From: Polytrichum commune
Taxonomy: Eukaryota; Streptophyta; Polytrichopsida; Polytrichales; Polytrichaceae
NCBI GenBank assembly: GCA_950295325.1
Contig: OX485806.1
Span: 4,216,001 to 4,280,000, forward strand
Direction: 5' to 3'
DNA: 64,000 nucleotides
Position numbers and translations under genes: made by a program. This document shows positions 21,841 to 35,567 of the stretch, one piece after another. The notes below the pieces were generated by a model. That model worked only from the letters and a program-made list of their open reading frames with translations, made no database searches and was not told where the DNA came from. Each line of letters starts with the position of its first letter. Positions within the stretch are counted from its first letter, which is position 1.

Positions 21841-23579
21841 TTACTCTCTTGTTGTTGGTTATGTATTCTAAAACCTTCAACCCCTTAACATCATGAAAGG
21901 CCCATTTTGGGCTTATAAATGACTCTTGAAGGCAAATTCGTCTAAAAGGAAGGTGCTAGGAAGGTCACATTAGTTATCATTGTGTTCCCCATGATTTTTT
22001 TGTCAATGGCTATGATCCCATTCCAATATGACATAACATTATTCAACTACAAGGTTGTGTTTCATTCTATATTTAGCATGTGAAATGGGCCTCCACTATC
22101 TTACCTTCATGGGAAGAAATTGATGCTGTTACAAATAATGAATAGTGCCGGTTTGAATAGTAAGAATATTGTGAATAGTATTGGTATTTTCAATGATAGT
22201 GTTTCTATTAATAATAGTCATAGGCGAATAACATTGGATGAACATTGTTGCTTACGAATATTCTTGGGGTGAACTATTTCTCCTACTCATAGTGCAAGGA
22301 GTATAACTCCACCCAAATTTTCAAGTTCAACTTGAATGTATGAATAATAAATGAATATTCCTAGTTTATTCGAGGGTCCTTGGAATATGATTGACATATT
22401 CCAAGGTCATGGAACCGACCCACATGGCTGAAGAATGTTATGAAATAGATTGTTGCTCAAAAGATTTTTTTTTAAAGTCAAGAATGAACTAACTTTTCCC
22501 TTTGTTAATACATTACTATATATAATATGTTATATTATTTTCATTGAAAATTTTCAATTTTCTATGGACTTTGTTTTTTAACCTCAAAAATGTATATCTA
22601 TTCTTAATATAATCTTGCATATATCTATCAAAATTTCTTGAAAAATTAAACATGAAAATAACCAAATATTGCTACTGTACTAATGTGACCGTAGACTCAT
22701 TAGCAACAATTTTTTCTAAGATACAATATAAATGAAGGTTTAGAAATCTTAGTCTTTAGATGAAACCACAATACGCTACAGGTTGTTAAGGGGCTAACAA
22801 TGTGAGTTGAAGCAAAGAGAAAAGATGGGCGTTCATGTGGGCTCCAAGGAGTGATATGCATGGTTTGATTCTCCCTCTCTTCACTTCTTTTGATGCTCAT
22901 ATCAATGAGATCCTTGCAGTGTTTGCATTCTCAATACTTTCAAAATTGAGACTTCCTTTAAGGATGTCTACGTTCCGGAAGACATTGTAGGCAACTTCAC
23001 AATCGATTGAGAGGCACTTTGAGTTCACAATATTCGGAGGTCTACAAATTACATGAATTTTACTTTATCAGTATTCATGAAGTAATAGACACCTATTTTA
23101 GGATCAGGAGGGCCTCGATCCTTGAACCAATCCTGATAAATTATGCATAAGCACGGTATAAATGAATCAATGCGAACTATTTATGATAGGGAAATAAACT
23201 TACATTTCTTAGGAGAACTTGATTTGGGGCCTAGTAATAATAACACATAGACAAGCTACGATAGCATCGGGAGGCCTTTCCATGCAAGACATGATTACTC
23301 TTGAGGAAGTATGATTGGTGAAAATTACACCAGTGGTGTATCAAATTTACATACAATTAGGTTTACTAATCACATGTACAATTAATGTCAAGCCTACCAA
23401 ACCTTTTGTAATAATGACAATGATCTTATGATATGTGCTCATGGGAGTTGCAAATACTAGGAGATGAGAACAATACACTGCATGATGCACTTCGTTTTCA
23501 TTTCTTGGCAAAAGTTCAGTTGAGGTCCACTACTTAGCAAAGAATTTCTTTCCTTTAGCTCATTGTATGATAGAGAGAC

Positions 23580-24082
23580 ATGAAATGGTCAAGAGGACAC
23601 ACCAAATCTAGAGAAAGAAACAACAAAATAATCATAATGGAGGACATTACAAGCAATGATATTGAATACACTAGCCTTAGCAACATTGAAATTCAAAGGC
23701 CTCATTATGATGCCTTAAACAAAGAAAAAATAGTGGGGGAGAATTTAGGTTGTAATCTTGATAAAGAAGATGAGCAAGCTGCTCATGCACATGGAATGCA
23801 AAGACTGAGGCTCTAAAGGGTCCGTTGGAGGAATTTTTGAACAATTCAAAGACCCCGGAGGACACAAAGTTGGAAACTAACGGAGGAGATGATGAAGTAA
23901 AGGATGAGGATGAAGACAACTCTAGATTCAATAAGGAGGAAAACCATAACACAAACGACGACTTGGATGCAAGGTTCTACAACAACAACAAAGAATATGG
24001 TGTTGTAGACAACAAAGTGCCAAAGTCGTATCCAAATCACTACACCACTTCAACATCTTCTTATTTAACTAGTGTTTCATAG
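23580..24082 (+). pseudogene. Possible remnant of an acidic, low-complexity coding sequence
   Basis: Two adjacent plus-strand open frames (23580-23816 and 23825-24082) are offset by one frame. Together they read as a hydrophilic protein: Lys/Glu-rich first, then an Asp/Glu/Asn-rich part (DDEVKDEDED, FNKEENHNTNDD). No domain is recognised. The composition resembles linker parts of transposon or nuclear proteins, but this could be chance in A-rich DNA. Confidence 0.25.
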
Positions 24083-24539
24083 AAGAATTGATCGAATATG
24101 TAGTGAATGTTGTTCAATTTCTATTGTAAGCATCTCAAAATATTTATTCTGATATATAATAAAGACTTGACGACAACTATTTTGGAGCACAATTTCAATG
24201 TTTACTGTGTTGGTTGTCTTTGAATCATCGGCTCTCTTGAATTAATAAACAAAAGCATAGTTGACATTAAGAAACCCAATGGAACTTCCCGAGTTTCATG
24301 TACATTAAGAGGACTTATGATGTTTTGTGAATCAATGTTGAAAACCATAGTACCCCTATTCACTACAAATTCAAGAATAAATTTTGTATCACACAAGTTG
24401 ACCACGTACACAATAATGTAGCATCAAGAGGCCTCCCAATGCTACATTGGACATTCATTACCTAGGTTCTCATCAGGGCTTACCAATGTTTTGTAGTGTA
24501 TTATAAAATTCCTTAGAAGAGCACCCACCCAATATTCAA

Positions 24540-24559
24540 CATCGGGAGGCCTCCCGATG
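24540..24559. repeat. Perfect 20-bp palindrome, best copy of a dispersed motif
   Basis: CATCGGGAGGCCTCCCGATG is a perfect palindrome. Diverged versions lie at 23101-23121, 23264-23284, 24422-24441, 25488-25506, 25929-25948, 27511-27530, 29330-29350, 33378-33397, 33876-33893 and 33971-33989. They share a GGAG...CTCC core and little flanking similarity. The role is unknown. Confidence 0.75.
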
Positions 24560-26787
24560 TCAATGTGTTAACCAAACAATTTCAAATTTTATAATATATA
24601 TTCACTTCATTAACCTCCTCCCCGCACCTTCTCCCATGTGAGATGAGCTGGGAGAACCTTCCAAATGTCATGACATCCATTTCTAGTCCCTTGCATCTAA
24701 TTGGGAATTTGATCAACATTCATGTCAATTATGAATCAATTGTCACATGTACCTAAATTGTTGTTGTCACATGTTTTCGCATTCCCTTAATGCTGTGGGT
24801 CAATGAATGCTTGCCATTTTTGTACCTTTGTTTGTAGGCCATGCAAGTGGCTTGAGAGATTTTATGAATTTTCCACCAAGCACAAAGACAAATGATTTTA
24901 CCGTTCAATATTATTCTTTGTCCACATCCCAAGCTCTCAATCCTACTAAAAGTTTTTTGTACCCCATTCCCTCCTTTCATCAAAGGACTTGTGATAATTT
25001 TTATTTGAAGGAGTGGGGTGCATGACTATGGAAATAGTTAACAACAAATCTCCAAACAACATTCATGAGCATTAATAGCATAAATGGATCCTACATTGAG
25101 GAGATAGCTAATTTTGGGGATCTTCTCTAATATCTATTTTTTCCAAATGAAACTGCAATAGGGAGTTTTTCCCACCCTACTAAAGAATATCTTCACCTCA
25201 CTGGAAGAATTTTTACGTAGAAATTCCTCAACATCAAAGAATAGAAGACCATTATCAAAACAAGTTTTTGTAAAAGGCCACAATCTCATGGACATTATCT
25301 GGTCACCATGTCTAGCCATTGCATTGATACTCATCACACCAACGTGATTGGGACCTATTTGATTCACTACAAAAACCTCATTTGGTCAACAAACATAGAT
25401 GGGACCCGTAGCCAACACAATATTTAAATTATCCTCTAAGTTGCAAATTTTATGACGCCATTATGGTCTAGAAGGATAGCAATATGCTTGGGAGTCCTTC
25501 GGGATTACCAATTCAAGATGCAATTGACTGCATCCAATGATCTTGGCATTTTAGCTTTTGATTTTAGGGATCGGTCATTTCTTCATCCTCACATTCAAAT
25601 TTTGTCCTCTCACCTAAAAAGTCAATAGATGTTTCAAAAACCTCATTGCTGCAAATCATTGAGTTATCTATAGCCCATGGAATTGGCAACCCTACACTAT
25701 CACCAATGCAATCTCCAATGTGTGGATAGTTGGTGACAAGCTAGTTGAGATCATTAATCAACCCTCAAAGCTCTGACAAACACTTGACTAGGATGTGGAG
25801 GTACACATTTTGTACTCCCACAACAATTTCTCCAATATTTACATGGACGTCATTAATTTCTAGTATGACCTTTTGATCCATAGCAAAAGCCATGACTCCT
25901 ATACCAATTTTGTCAACTCAAATGCAACGATTGGGAGACCTTCCAATGTAAGCTTTGCTTTGACAAACTTCTAGGACTTTAGTGTATGACATATGCATCT
26001 GAAAACCTCATGGTCCAATGTCTACACATAAGACGTGAAGGATTTAAATTGTACCTTGTTGTGAGCCCAAAATGATGCCCACATGTATTCTTAACCCTTT
26101 GAAACTATTAGAAGTTATGTTTTGATGTTTATGATTATTCACAAAAATATAAAAAGAATGAGGTTTGAATGAAGTTATGTTTAGACCTTAGGTTGATTAG
26201 AATTTTAGCGGTATGAAGAAAGTTCCTTAGTTAGGTGAGCATAGTGTGTGGTGAACTAAGGGTGGCTCCTTGAGTTAAATGTTTGAATTAAGATCTATGT
26301 TGTTGGTTTAAGAGTTGAAGGCTTAAAGGATAGGATGAGAGCTTACAAAGTAGGAAATGATCAAAAGGTTTATCTTGAGCCTTAGGGGTGCTCACCTACT
26401 CCCTTTTACCTCAATATATAATCCTCACTCTCCCCTCTCCCTCTCTCTCTTTCCTTCGTGCTCCTTGGCACCCCATGTGTTTTAAGTGTGGGTGTGTGGG
26501 AAGCAAAAGAGGAGCACGTGTGTGTGCAAGGTTTCAAGGTGAAGGACCAAGACTAATTAGTCTTGAAGTTAGCTTCACATTGTTAGATGTAGTCTTGGAT
26601 TTAAGGCACTTGGAAACAAGAGCTTAGCTCATAGCGTTCAATTTCTAGCATTTAGTGTTATAGTATTTAGATTTATAGCATGTAGACTCATGGTATCTAG
26701 CTTTATGACATTTAGATTTATGTTGGATCATTAGTACTTAATTTTGTGGGTTTTAAGCCGGGTTAGGCCTAAGCTAGGTCTCGGCCA

Positions 26788-26935
26788 TTGCTACTGTTGG
26801 CCGAAGCCCTCTGCTACTGTTGGCCGACGCCCTCTACTACTGTTGGCCGACGCCCTCTGCTAATGTTGGCCGAAGCCCTCTGCTACTATTGGTCGAAGCC
26901 CTCTGCTACTGTTGGCCGAAACTCTGCTACTTGTG
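26788..26935. repeat. Tandem repeat, about 23-28 bp unit, about six copies
   Basis: The unit GCCCTCTGCTACTGTTGGCC(GAA) recurs six times with substitutions (ACGCC/AAGCC, GCTAATG, GCTACTATTGGTC). It is followed by shorter AGGCTAGTTAGTTA-like repeats to about 27070. The unit length varies, so no frame is kept and coding is unlikely. Confidence 0.85.
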
Positions 26936-29585
26936 GTCTAATATGAGTTCGGCCAATTAAGTTACAACTAGTTTAGGCTGAGTTCGTAGTTAGTCTAGTT
27001 AAGAGGCTAGTTAGTTAGGCTAGTTAGTTAAACTAGATTGTTAGGCTAGTTGGGTCAAGCTAGTTGGTTAGTGGTCGCATTAAGGTGTGAACTTGTGAAG
27101 GAGTTGTGGGGAAATCATGGAAAAGAAGACGATGACAAGTGTTTTTTAACAGTTGTATTAAAGACTAACGTGCCTCATGGAATCAACACTCCAAAGCCTC
27201 AACGAGGTGTCATGCACCAGTGAAGAATTGTCAGCCAGGACCAAGCTCGCAAGGGGGAAATCCTTGAGGGCATGCGTAACAAAGGCGGTGGGGTGGACTC
27301 TTGAGAAAGCCAATGATGTACCTATGCAAGAGGATCACATTAATAAAATGGCATGACTTGAAGTAAGTTGTGAGTCCATCAATGTGGAACGTACAGTTCA
27401 TGTTACTACAAGTTTTATGCTACACATGTGATCTCCAAACCCATCACTCGGACTAGGACGCTTAAGGGTGGTGGGTTTGGCCTCACACTTGCACTAAATA
27501 AAATACATGGATCGGAAGCCCTCCCAATCCTAAGCAGTATTAGATATCAAAAACTCTGACATTAGATGACATCTAGAGACAACTATAAAAGTAATGATGT
27601 CACTCTGGATGAAAATTGGACAAAATTAATAATTGAAATGATAGATGAACATATGGATGATCTATGTTGGAATAACTACAAATGTATCAGTTTGTGAGGA
27701 TGAGGGCTATAGAAGAAAATACATGCTACAACAGCTAAAAGACATACAAACTATGTAGTGGTGTAGAGCGACATACATCCGCCGAGGAGCGGGAGATTCC
27801 AAAGGTTGCAACTTCAAAATGAAGTGCTCTGAATTGACTTCTATGGAGGTCATTTTCATATTGACCTCATCCTATTCAAGCCTTTAGTGCCAATGGCCAG
27901 GGAGAGCCGGTATTTAATGTAATGGCGGTTGGTTGGTTTTGTGAAAAGTCCGGTTGAATTGGGAAAGTGAAGGATGTGAAACCGGTGCTTTAAAAAAGAA
28001 AATGGATTTCAACCAGCAACCATTTTGAGGAGGAGGATTTTTACCCGGATGAATTGTGAAATAGGTGGATTTCATCCAGTTTGATTCATCTAGGGCCATA
28101 TATCATTTGGCTCTAGGGTTTAGGTTATGTGTTTGTTGTAGGCTTGTAGCGATTTGGTGAATGGCAGACAAGCGAAGCTTTTGCTTCATTATTGCATTTC
28201 ATTGTTGACGGCTAGCGTTTAGAATGTATTATGAGTGTGTTTACGGAAGATCTTCGTGGTAATCTTGATAATGTACTAATGGAAGCCATAGCTTTATGAA
28301 GGAACTCTACAAAGTTTAAATGATTGTTTTCACATCCACAGAGTTACCTTTCAGGGCGTTTTCCTCTTGAAGGTGAAGATGATACTGCTGATTTTGACTC
28401 TAACAGTTGATGAATTTCATTTTTGTATAGAGTATGGTATGTTAGGTTACTCTTTTATCATGATGTGGTCTCAAATATAATATGAGGTTTTAAGACCTAG
28501 GTATGATAGAAGAATAAATCCGTGGCCATCAACCGGTTGATGGGTTATTTTAGGTTCAACTCTTGGTTATGGATAAATTGTTGATCATTGTTGTTGTTTC
28601 TTGTATGGAATGAATTGTTGATCATTGTTGTTGGATGTTGATATCATTACATATTATTGTTGTATGTTGATATGTTGTTTGGATGTTGTTGTTGAATGGT
28701 GTATGTTGTTTGTAGATATAATTTTGCTACATTGGAAAACTGGCTTACTTATCAATGCCCAAGTTTTTGGTTGGTTGTCATTACAATGGAGAGGAAATTA
28801 GCCAGCACTTGAAAAAATATATAGGATATTGGCTGGTCCAAATTAATGGCAAAAAGTTTGCAACCGGTCAAATCCTGAAAAAACCAATAGAAGTTGTGAA
28901 GGGGCGGATTTTAGCTGGTTGAGCTCAAAAATCTCCCGAACCATGTTTAGTGCTCCTCCATTGACTTCATAACATCTCCTCCAATTTCTTAGATAGAATT
29001 GTTCTCCCATGATTCTTATGTGTGTTGTGAAACTTCAATAGCAATACCTATTTTATCATTGATGTTTATCATAAATGTTTTTCATTCTAAATGTCATTCA
29101 ACCTCTACCATTCTTGTCCCTTCAAAAGGGACAAAAAATGACAAATCAAAATCAAACATGAGTACCTACATTCAATCAAAGTACTCAAAATCAATTTTTA
29201 GTATTTGTTATATGCAACTGCATTCTTTAGAGTGGGTACACCTAAAATTTCTAGAGTTATGAGGTGGATTTTGCACACATTTATTTTTTAGCTCACTTGT
29301 AGCATACAAAAAAACTTGAAATGTTTAAACATCGAGAGGTCTTCCGATATTGTGGGAAGCATCAATATAGGGGTGACACCTTCATTGTAACAGTGATTCA
29401 CAAAATTACAACGTGTAATTTCTATAATGGAGATAAAATATGACTATATTTAATTCACCTATGAGAATCACATTTACGTCAAGTGTTTGGATTGACATAC
29501 TCAAAATGGCATTCTGGGGTACACAAAAAGACATTGATACATGCTAATGAAAGTTGTGGAGGGAGTAGCAGTTTGATTTTGCACC

Positions 29586-29932
29586 GCAGGCTCGGGGGGG
29601 TAGTCATTGGTTGGAGTAGCAATATACGTGCGAACAAATGATAGGGTATTTTAAAAACATGGGAGCAAAAATTTATAATTGGGCTTAAGAGTAATATAGG
29701 GTATCAAAAATGGCACTGGACATCTTTAAAGTACTATAGGGTATGGAATAATAGGTAATTTGAAATTATAAGTAATGCAAGCCATTTTTCTATTAACCCA
29801 AAGTAGAAATTTACATAATGATAGCATGTGAAAAAAAGAAGAGAATTGAAAGTAATACCCCCCTATAAAACAGTGGTTGTTCGCACCTATGTCCTTAACT
29901 TTTAACACACTGCCCCCCCCGAGACCGCAAGT
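29586..29932. mobile_element. Possible small inverted-repeat element with G/C-run ends
   Basis: The left side has GCAGGCTCGGGGGGGTAGT and the right side the approximate inverse (CTGCCCCCCCCGAGACCGC). Inner pairs GTGCGAACAA...TAGGGTAT and TTGTTCGCAC also match inversely. A related GCGAACAAGGGGTATTAT segment lies near 51074-51100. No target duplication is clear. Confidence 0.35.
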
Positions 29933-30911
29933 GTGATATTGACAGTGTATACATTTCATGAAGTCTTTGTAAAATGTATTGTGGATGTGGGTTGTTAGCA
30001 TTGTCATAACATGATCATTAATGAAATGCCCACACCAAATTAGCAATCTAATCTCTTGAATGGCAATGACAGACAAACAATTTTGATAGCAACTACTCAT
30101 AACACTAAGTGTCTACACGTTATCTACATAGAGTTGTGATTTGTTAAGGTAGTGTGATCATGTTGGGAGTAGTATATATGGGGAGCTCTCGTAGAGCCAT
30201 TTTCATTTCTAATTCCACGGCAAAGCCATGTTGCATTGTGGAGTGAACATAAATCCCTCACGGCTTTCCACATGATTTAGTTTACCATCCTCTTTGGTAG
30301 TGTGATATACCCGGATTAAAGGATTTAATTTTGGATTAAGCAAGAGAGAAAGACTAACCATATTTTGATGTACTTAGCATGTGAGCAGATTGTGTTTGGA
30401 ATCGGGCAACTCCAAAGAAAAAATTGGGTCAAACAACCCAAGAGAGAATGGTGCACAAGGGCTAGACAACCAATGAAGGAATTGTGCACGGGAGTTACAC
30501 AACTCCAACTAGGAGTTAAGCACCTCCTTTTGGAAGATCTTTGTGTTGGAGTTAGATAACTCCCAACAAATGGATGTTATTCATTGGAGCTAGACAACTC
30601 TCAATGAATAAATCTAGTTGAAATAAGACAGTTCCAACTAGAAGAATGAATGATTAGATCAAGTTGGAATTAGACAATTCTAACTAGAAGAATAGATAAA
30701 TGCATCGAATTGGAATTAGACCTTATACATTACAAAAGCTCTACAATTTAATTACAAATTGATTAAGTTATAAATCTTTTGTAATGTACGAAGTTTGAAA
30801 GTTCTTGATAGTGGTGTCTCATATGCATTCATACTTTTATTATTCTTGTGTAAAAGAGGAACGTGACAATTTGATATCAAAGCGGGACATTGAACTAAAA
30901 TTGTAGAAATC

Positions 30912-32010
30912 GTGGCTGACACCACAACCACCATGGTTATAACTCATGAAGTGAGAGAACAAATTTTGGGAATGATGCGAGAGGTGATGGCTCAGGAACT
31001 AGGAAGTGGGGAGAGGCATGCTAATGGTGATCGGGCGGTAGTACTCACATAACCCTAGCGACCTTGATACACATCAACCATCTCTTACCCTATTAAAGAG
31101 GTATAGAAGGCATTCACAATATTCTAGCATGCCGCAACATAGTCATGGCAACATATCAAAATCTAGGAGTTGTAAGAGGTAAAGAAGATTTCATCGATCT
31201 AGATCAAGAAGAAATTCTCCATCGGCCTCGTCGTCTAGTGAGAGGCCTAATTCTTCATCTCGTAGCAACTCTAGCCAATTTGCTCCTTCTTCTAGGTCTC
31301 GTAGACCAAAAAACAATAAAAGGCGCATTGATGTCATGAGTGATGTAAGGATTTTTGGCATCAAGACTAGTTTTGGAGGGTGTAATTATAAACATGAAGA
31401 GACTTTGTTTTTTAACCCACTATCGAGGATCTTTTCTCAAAGGAATATACAAAGAGGGATACAATAAGGACGATGGTGGTTTTTTTAATTGATAGAGCCC
31501 GTGTCTAGTATGACACAATTAAAAGCAATAGAGAATGTCGGGGGTTACATCTTATTAGAAGGTGGAAGGATTTTAAGTAGTTATTTCTTGATAAATTCCT
31601 TTCATTCGGTTTCCAATCGCAAATGCGTTTAGAAATGTACAAGCTTAGACAACGAGAGATGTTTGTCATAGAACTTAAATCTAAGTTTGATGAACGATCT
31701 GCCTACTTTCCTTCATGAACAAAGATAGATCAAGTGGAGTTTTTTTGTGGAAGTTTTGAGGGTTTAAAAGTCAAAGCATGCACCCCTGTCCTATTGAGTG
31801 AAGCATATCGTTTGGTTGCAAACTTTGATAAACAAAATAGGATAACAAAGTTTGGTCGACTTGGAAAGAGGCCTATAGGATCCAATTTTGAAGGTAGCAA
31901 GACTATTAGATTGAGTGAAAAAGAGCAAGAACAACATCGTCATAAGGGACTTTGTTTCGTTTGCCATGAACTTGGATATAGATCCTTCGAGTGCCCCAAG
32001 GGATAGAAGC
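30912..32010 (+). pseudogene. Ty3/gypsy gag remnant
   Basis: The stretch just after the primer site reads ADTTTTMVITHEVREQ and EMAQEL-like text typical of gypsy Gag starts, then loses frame. The end (31734-32006) is open and carries CFVCHELGYRSFEC, a CCHC-like knuckle whose histidine is replaced by arginine. The motif would be unlikely to bind zinc normally. Several stops and frameshifts lie between. Confidence 0.6.
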
Positions 32011-32789
32011 GACAAATGATAGCTTGAGAAGTGGAAAATTTAGCAGAGGCCCAAGAGCATGATGAAGGTGGCTCAATTACGTTTCTATTGCGGTGATGAA
32101 CATGAAAGTAGAGCAAGAACCAACAATAGTTGAAGTTAAAAGTACTTGAACTCCTCCCATCCATGCATGATCATGGTTGGCTCGAGAAGCGCGCATAATA
32201 TGATTTGGCTGATTTTGCAAGCAAATTGGAACTTATCCTAGTTCTAGTGTTGGCGTATTATGTTTTACTATCGAACAATGGATGCAGTGCTATCAACCAA
32301 CATATGTTGAAGGTGCCAATGGACATTTAAGGAGTCAACATTATAGCCAACTTCAAGGTTTAATGTGTAGTGCAATACAACGTCATCTGAGTCAAGAATG
32401 ATATGACTATGTCAAGTGGACACACACATTGCGTGTAAAGAATGCGCAATACAAAAACTTTCAATTGAAAAATCATTTCCCATCAAAGGTAAATGATCAT
32501 CACCAAAGATTCTTATATTTTTCATTTAAAAATGAAAATGTCAATAAATCTTTTTAGTATATGTGGTAGAAATGCAAGAAGAAACCAAAGTCAACAAGGA
32601 AGAGGAGGTTGCCTTGGATGGTATGTTATTTTTTGATGAATCTAATGATGTATTTCCTAATGAAATAACTGAATTACCACTAGTAAGGGAAATCGATCAT
32701 GCCATAGACTTGGTCACTAATGCAACTCTAGTCTCAAGAGCTCTATATTATCTTTCTTCGCTCAAAATGAGAAAATAGAAAATTAATTG

Positions 32790-33129
32790 ATGGATTTGTA
32801 AACAAAGGCTACATTCAACCTTGTAAGTCTCTATGGGATGCGCCACCCTCTTCATGGAAAAAAAGGTTGGATCTTTGAGATTGTGTGTGAATTACAATGG
32901 GTTGAGTAATTGACCATAAAGAACAAAAATCTTTTACCATGAACAAATGATCTGTTTGATTATTTGTATAGAGCAAAGGTGTTTTCTAAAGTTGACCTAA
33001 AGAGAGGTTACCACCAAATAGAAGTGAAAGAATCCTATATTGGAAAGACTACATTTTGGTTGCAGTTAGGACATCGTGAGTATGTTGTGATGCCTTTTGG
33101 GTTCACAAATGCTTCAACACATTTATGAT
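32790..33129 (+). pseudogene. Ty3/gypsy reverse transcriptase fragment
   Basis: Frame-shifted pieces read as GYIQPCKSLW, then NDLFDYLYRAK, then FSKVDLKRGYHQIEVKE and YVVMPFGFTNAST. This is the conserved order of the fingers/palm start of gypsy RT, including the D of motif A (KVDLKRGYHQ) and the MPFG[FL]TNA block. A stop follows directly, and the YxDD block is absent. Confidence 0.85.
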
Positions 33130-33138
33130 AACAATACA

Positions 33139-33178
33139 TGTATATATCTATATATATATATATCTATATCTATATCTC

Positions 33179-33213
<35 letters not shown>

Positions 33214-33214
33214 C
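33139..33214. repeat. TATC/TA/CA compound microsatellite
   Basis: Runs of TATATATC, TA and finally CACACA lie directly after the break of the gypsy fragment. Slippage or repair at this simple repeat may mark the truncation point. Confidence 0.95.
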
Positions 33215-34674
33215 ATAGATGGGCAACTTCCAATTCTACGCTATCATAAATGATTTGGGTTGTTTGTGATTGTCATTTGCTTGCCAAACTCAATAGAATC
33301 TCATAACACATTGAATGAGTACTTTCCAAGCTCTCTCTAAGTTCATGTTAAATTTTCTCTTTCTGGTACTACCATGGACCGGGAGGTCTCCTGATTCATC
33401 ATTTCTATGATCCATTCTTTTATCTATTTAATTGCATTTACACACTATAATTTTTGCTTTTTTTTGTATTAGATGTTTATTTATGGCACCACATTTCTTA
33501 AACCTAGGAAACCTTCAAGGAGTGTGTGGATTTGTGACCCACGAAGCTATCAAAGTGTACCTCCTATGTTGCTTACCACCTAAAGCAAATCATTGTAGTT
33601 GATTCTTCTTTGTCACAATGTAGGAGGTTGCATGTTAGACGACATCTACAACTTTCGGGAGGTAGTCAATTTTTTTGTTTTGTAGCACTCTTCTTTTTGT
33701 TTTTCTCTCCTCTGGCAATACACTGATGTAAGCTCACATCTTTTGTTTTCTCTCTTTCATAGGCTTAACCAACTCATCTCGTTCTGAGCTCTCATTTGCT
33801 TCCCACTCCTCAAGGTTTTGCCTGAACAAAATTCAACCAACTGTACAAAAGAGTCACTAAGGACTACCAAGACACTAGGAGCTCTCCCAATCCTCTCCTC
33901 ATTCCACATAGAAGGCATGAAATTCATTAGGAGGCTTTAGAAACGGTGGCCGATTCAAGGCTACTCAGCCATCAGGAGCCTGCCCAATCTTTTGCTCATA
34001 TAGTAGTAATATGTAGTCTAGAATTCCTATATTTTTTTAGATTATACTTTATTTTATGGTTTACTGTACATTGCTTGATACAATGTACCACTTGTGTTTT
34101 AGACTTTGTGAATAAAGTTGTATTTCCCAACTCCCGTTTTTTTTATCTCCACATGTGCTTCATTTTATATTTTTTTGTTTAGTGTAATCTATTTCTAGTG
34201 CTATAGATGGGGACACCTCTCAATGCTTTTGGAAATTAACTAGTAGAAATAGTTTGTTGTGAAATTTGTAGTACGCTTTACTACTTCTCATTTTCTTTTA
34301 AATACTTGTTCTTCAAATTGAAGCCAAGAATGTTTTGAGCGTTAGGAATGCATAAGGTCCCACTCTTGTTTACTAGAATGTGCTAGAGCTTTTATTATTA
34401 ATTTCCTAATTAACTCAAAATTACTCATCATTAATTAAATTGAATATAAAATGAGAATCCTTAATCTCAATTTCGTTAAATACTTGTTAATTCTCTTTTG
34501 CAAATATTATCAACAAACCCTTGGAAATGTCACTCAATAGCATACCCCTAATGATGGGTTAAATGCATGTAGGTAGGTGTGTCTACAGTAAATTGTACAT
34601 GCACAAACCTAAACCTTCCTTTGCCAACCTAAAGTTAGAAAATTAGTTGAGAGTTGTTTCCAAGTACTTACTAA
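33215..34674. other. No gene seen
   Basis: AT-rich, with frequent stops. It contains three of the diverged GGAG...CTCC palindromes (33378, 33876, 33971) and a T-rich stretch near 34130-34180. Nothing else could be supported. Confidence 0.5.
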
Positions 34675-35028
34675 GGGCCACTACACACGAGAGAGCTTCA
34701 GGGCCCTTGACCCATGATGTAAAACCTAAAGTGATTGGTCAAGAAGCATGAGATGGTCCTAGTTCATTTTACATTAGACATTGAAGGCCGAAAGGAGCAA
34801 AGAAATTTGAACGGATGAGAAATTTACATGACATCCTACATGGGGACTCAAACCTAAACATATGTTGCATACGGTCCCTCAACATGGCCCACTTTCACTT
34901 TACACTAAACCTGTGGGCCTATGAATTGCAAGTTGAATTTCTCTTTCTTCCAATACGACCTTTGGAGGACTTCCAAGAGCCCTTAGATTTTCATGGTCAC
35001 GGCTCTTGGTATGTGTATAAAGCAACCC
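34675..35028. mobile_element. Tourist-like MITE, family C related, diverged (354 bp)
   Basis: It begins GGGCCACTACACACGAGAGA after TAA and ends with a degraded inverse (CGGCTCTTGGTATGTGTATAAAGCAACCC) before TTG. It shares TTTTCATGGTCACGGCTCTT with family C's right end. The imperfect flank and short length suggest an older or internally deleted copy. Confidence 0.6.
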
Positions 35029-35567
35029 TTGAACTAACTCAACTCCCACCAAATCGACGGTTGCCACGACTTCTACACCAACATGTGAAAACTAGATTGC
35101 CTTCAGGAAAAAGTTGCCTCTTAACGAATCCAAATTACCGGAGATAAAGACTAGACCACAAACACTTATAACTTTGTTTATTCATCCGTATAGCAACCCC
35201 AGTAGGAATAAGTTCATTGTATATCACCACCGGTTCATTAGTGGGAGGCAACTAATTGCACATATCGGTGTACACATGGTACCACTAACTAAACTAACAA
35301 GATTCTGGGCCACACTTCTTACACTTAGATTCATGCGAATCCATCCACAAGATTGCTCATTAAATACGATGAATCCGGAAAACCATGCATCTCGGAAAGT
35401 GGAAAGCGGACCCTGGTCCTCGGGCGCCACATGGTTCCAAGGGAATTTCTCAAGCCCGGAATTAGATTCCTGACTCCATGGAGGAGACAGTACCTAGCTA
35501 GCTACATGCGACTGCACCATGCAACCCAAAGACGCAAGATGTATAGATTGCAAGGAGCGGGAAATCC

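Larger units (their letters stand above)
21844..30300. other. Decayed repeat-rich DNA without a recognisable gene
   Basis: The region is AT-rich with many stops in all frames. It contains the recurring approximate palindrome listed under 24540-24559, a short tandem array at 26788-26935, and simple TTG/GTT-rich stretches near 28560-28720. Short CT-rich runs occur near 26420-26460. No intact element ends were found except the possible small element at 29586-29932. Confidence 0.5.
30300..33129 (+). mobile_element. Decayed and truncated Ty3/gypsy LTR retrotransposon
   Basis: Order on the plus strand: an LTR-like segment rich in GTTGGAGTTAGACAACTCC-type inverted units (about 30400-30720), a tRNA-iMet-like primer site (TTTGATATCAAAGC, about 30869-30882), gag remnants with a zinc-knuckle-like motif, then the start of reverse transcriptase. 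The element stops abruptly at 33129 next to a microsatellite; RT's catalytic YxDD, RNase H, integrase and the 3' LTR are not seen. Frames are broken by many stops and frameshifts. Confidence 0.75.
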
